Shown: positions 5,171-5,904 of the stretch, one piece after another
Position numbering within the stretch: the first letter of the stretch is position 1
Layout: each line of letters begins with the position of its first letter
NCBI GenBank assembly: GCA_036494005.1
Contig: DASXOV010000270.1
Span: 1 to 5,904, forward strand
Length of the DNA stretch: 5,904 nt
Source of the DNA: GCA-003244245 sp036494005
Lineage (GTDB): Bacteria > Actinomycetota > Actinomycetes > Mycobacteriales > Pseudonocardiaceae
Reading direction: 5' to 3'
Made by a program: the position numbers and the translations under genes
The notes under the pieces: generated by a model
Databases searched by the model: none
What the model was told of the DNA's origin: nothing
The model's input: the letters and a program-made list of their open reading frames with translations, nothing else

Positions 5171-5566
5171 CTCAGGGCCCGCGGCCGTCCTGCAGTGGTA
5201 GTGCTCATGGGCCGCCTGCTTGCTCACTCCCAGGGCTCGTCCGATATCACTCCATTTCGCCCCGCGGTCCCGGGCCAGCCTGACCAGTTTGCATCGCCAC
5301 CGTTCCACGACCACGACCAGTCTCGTGGCCGCAGTCAGGGCCTGGATCGCCGGCCTCATCGGGAGGTGCGGATGCTCACCGGCAGCGTCCGCGCTCGTCT
5401 TCAGATGGTTTTCGATGCGGCGAACGATGTGCTCCGCATCGCCGGCCTGCCGCCGCAGGGACGCGTCCTCGGTAACAGCCGCTCGTCGCATCCCACCGTC
5501 GTGCGGCGGTGTGCGGGTGGTGCGCGGGCTCGCTGTGGTGCCGTCAGGGTGCTTTGGCTTGATCAT
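5156..5566 (-). CDS. Helix-turn-helix DNA-binding protein (136 aa), unclassified
   Basis: Only the C-terminal part is recognisable. Residues 93-124 read KLVRLARDRGAKWSDIGRAL followed by GVSKQAAHEHY, a helix-turn-helix like that of sigma-70 region 4 and of many small actinobacterial DNA-binding proteins. A helical segment at about 70-92 precedes it. Residues 1-30 are Pro/Thr/Arg-rich and look disordered, and the stretch 35-60 is charged and helical (HIVRRIENHL). No ligand or receiver domain is present, so it may be a small repressor or partner of another factor. The start is ATG 5566, but there is no ribosome binding site before it; ATG 5491 (residue 26) is an alternative that also lacks a good one. 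It is convergent with the MFS remnant and divergent from the secreted protein gene. Confidence 0.65.
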   Translation of the reverse strand: MIKPKHPDGTTASPRTTRTPPHDGGMRRAAVTEDASLRRQAGDAEHIVRRIENHLKTSADAAGEHPHLPMRPAIQALTAATRLVVVVERWRCKLVRLARDRGAKWSDIGRALGVSKQAAHEHYHCRTAAGPELPGR

Positions 5567-5707
5567 GCGAAGATGAGTACCCCGGAGACCCGTCCTCGAA
5601 ACAATCAGTGACCATGGCGGCCGGCGGGATCGTGGTGGCCGCGGACCCGCAGTGGCGCTGTGTCGTGGTATGACCGAACAGAGAGACCAACCGGCTGGCG
5701 GCGGCCC

Positions 5708-5736
5708 TTTCCCGAGACTATCGCAGTGGTTAGGGT
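5708..5736 (+). promoter_or_regulatory. Candidate promoter for the secreted protein gene
   Basis: TAGGGT at 5731-5736 fits the actinobacterial -10 pattern TAnnnT, and TTTCCC at 5708-5713, 17 bases upstream, is a weak -35. Transcription would start about 40 bases before the ATG at 5783. Only the -10 is convincing. Confidence 0.35.
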
Positions 5737-5782
5737 CGGTGACCGGTCCGCGTGTGCGACGACGAACTCGTGAGAGGCGCTG

Positions 5783-5904
5783 ATGAAGGTGACCGAACCG
5801 TCGCGCGGTCGGCTGCGGTTCGCCGCACTCATCGCGGCCTTGATCGCCGTGTTCGCCGCAGCCGTTCCGGCCTGGGCGGGCACGGTGCAGATCCAGGACG
5901 ACGC
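5783..5904 (+). CDS. Secreted protein, N-terminal part (cut by window edge)
   Basis: The start is ATG 5783, with AGAGG at 5773-5777 five bases upstream. The 40 visible residues begin with a classical signal peptide: a positive start (MKVTEPSRGRLR), a hydrophobic core LIAALIAVFAAAV, and a likely cleavage site VPAWA|GTVQ after residue 32. The mature protein begins GTVQIQDDA before the window ends. This opening would suit the start of a TPM-type domain or another envelope protein, but too little is visible to assign a family. A 37-codon reading frame upstream ends in the TGATG that includes this start codon, so translational coupling is possible but unproven. Confidence 0.75.
   Translation, partial: MKVTEPSRGRLRFAALIAALIAVFAAAVPAWAGTVQIQDD

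Noticed and set aside
5195..5611. Plus-strand open frames opposite the HTH gene
   Set aside because: No recognisable domain; the helix-turn-helix is clear on the minus strand.
1..5904. CRISPR array, tRNA or toxin-antitoxin pair
   Set aside because: No regularly spaced repeats, no cloverleaf with a recognisable T-arm, and the DUF397 and HTH genes are not paired as a toxin-antitoxin module.

Overview
The window is GC-rich throughout, with GTG starts, a DUF397 protein, a kumamolisin-type S53 peptidase, a STAS protein and a SoxR of the actinobacterial kind. Together these point to an actinomycete chromosome (Pseudonocardia, Amycolatopsis, Nocardia or Streptomyces-like). I cannot name the genus from sequence alone. 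It reads as an eroded accessory region: three of the recognisable genes are broken and an insertion-sequence end lies at the left edge.

Left part (1-2457). The last 37 codons of an IS110-family transposase and the right end of that element abut a STAS (anti-sigma antagonist-like) gene that has lost its first third. Convergent with it is the one large intact gene, a 532-aa S53 serine-carboxyl peptidase on the minus strand with its Glu/Asp/Asp/Ser catalytic set complete. It may be leaderless. Behind it on the same strand is a small Cys-containing protein with a good ribosome binding site.

Middle (2458-4070). A PP2C-type Ser/Thr phosphatase is preserved only as fragments spread over two or three reading frames, with part of the middle deleted. 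A stand-alone DUF397 protein follows, ending in a 26-bp perfect palindrome and a second hairpin. Next is a 60-aa protein with two predicted membrane helices, closed by a strong GC hairpin.

Right part (4071-5904). A SoxR gene (minus strand, [2Fe-2S] cysteines intact) faces a DHA2-type MFS drug exporter on the plus strand. Between them lies an almost canonical SoxR box inside a promoter with the 19-bp spacer expected of MerR-family activation. The sensor, operator and promoter look functional, but the exporter has lost most of its middle and is frameshifted. A minus-strand HTH protein converges on the exporter remnant with a 15-bp overlap. Divergent from it, a secreted protein with a clear signal peptide runs off the right edge.

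I see no CRISPR array, tRNA or rRNA, and no evidence of a wholly new defence or biosynthetic system. The most interesting signals are the intact SoxR circuit with a ruined target, and the joint between the IS end and the STAS fragment, which could supply a new start codon.
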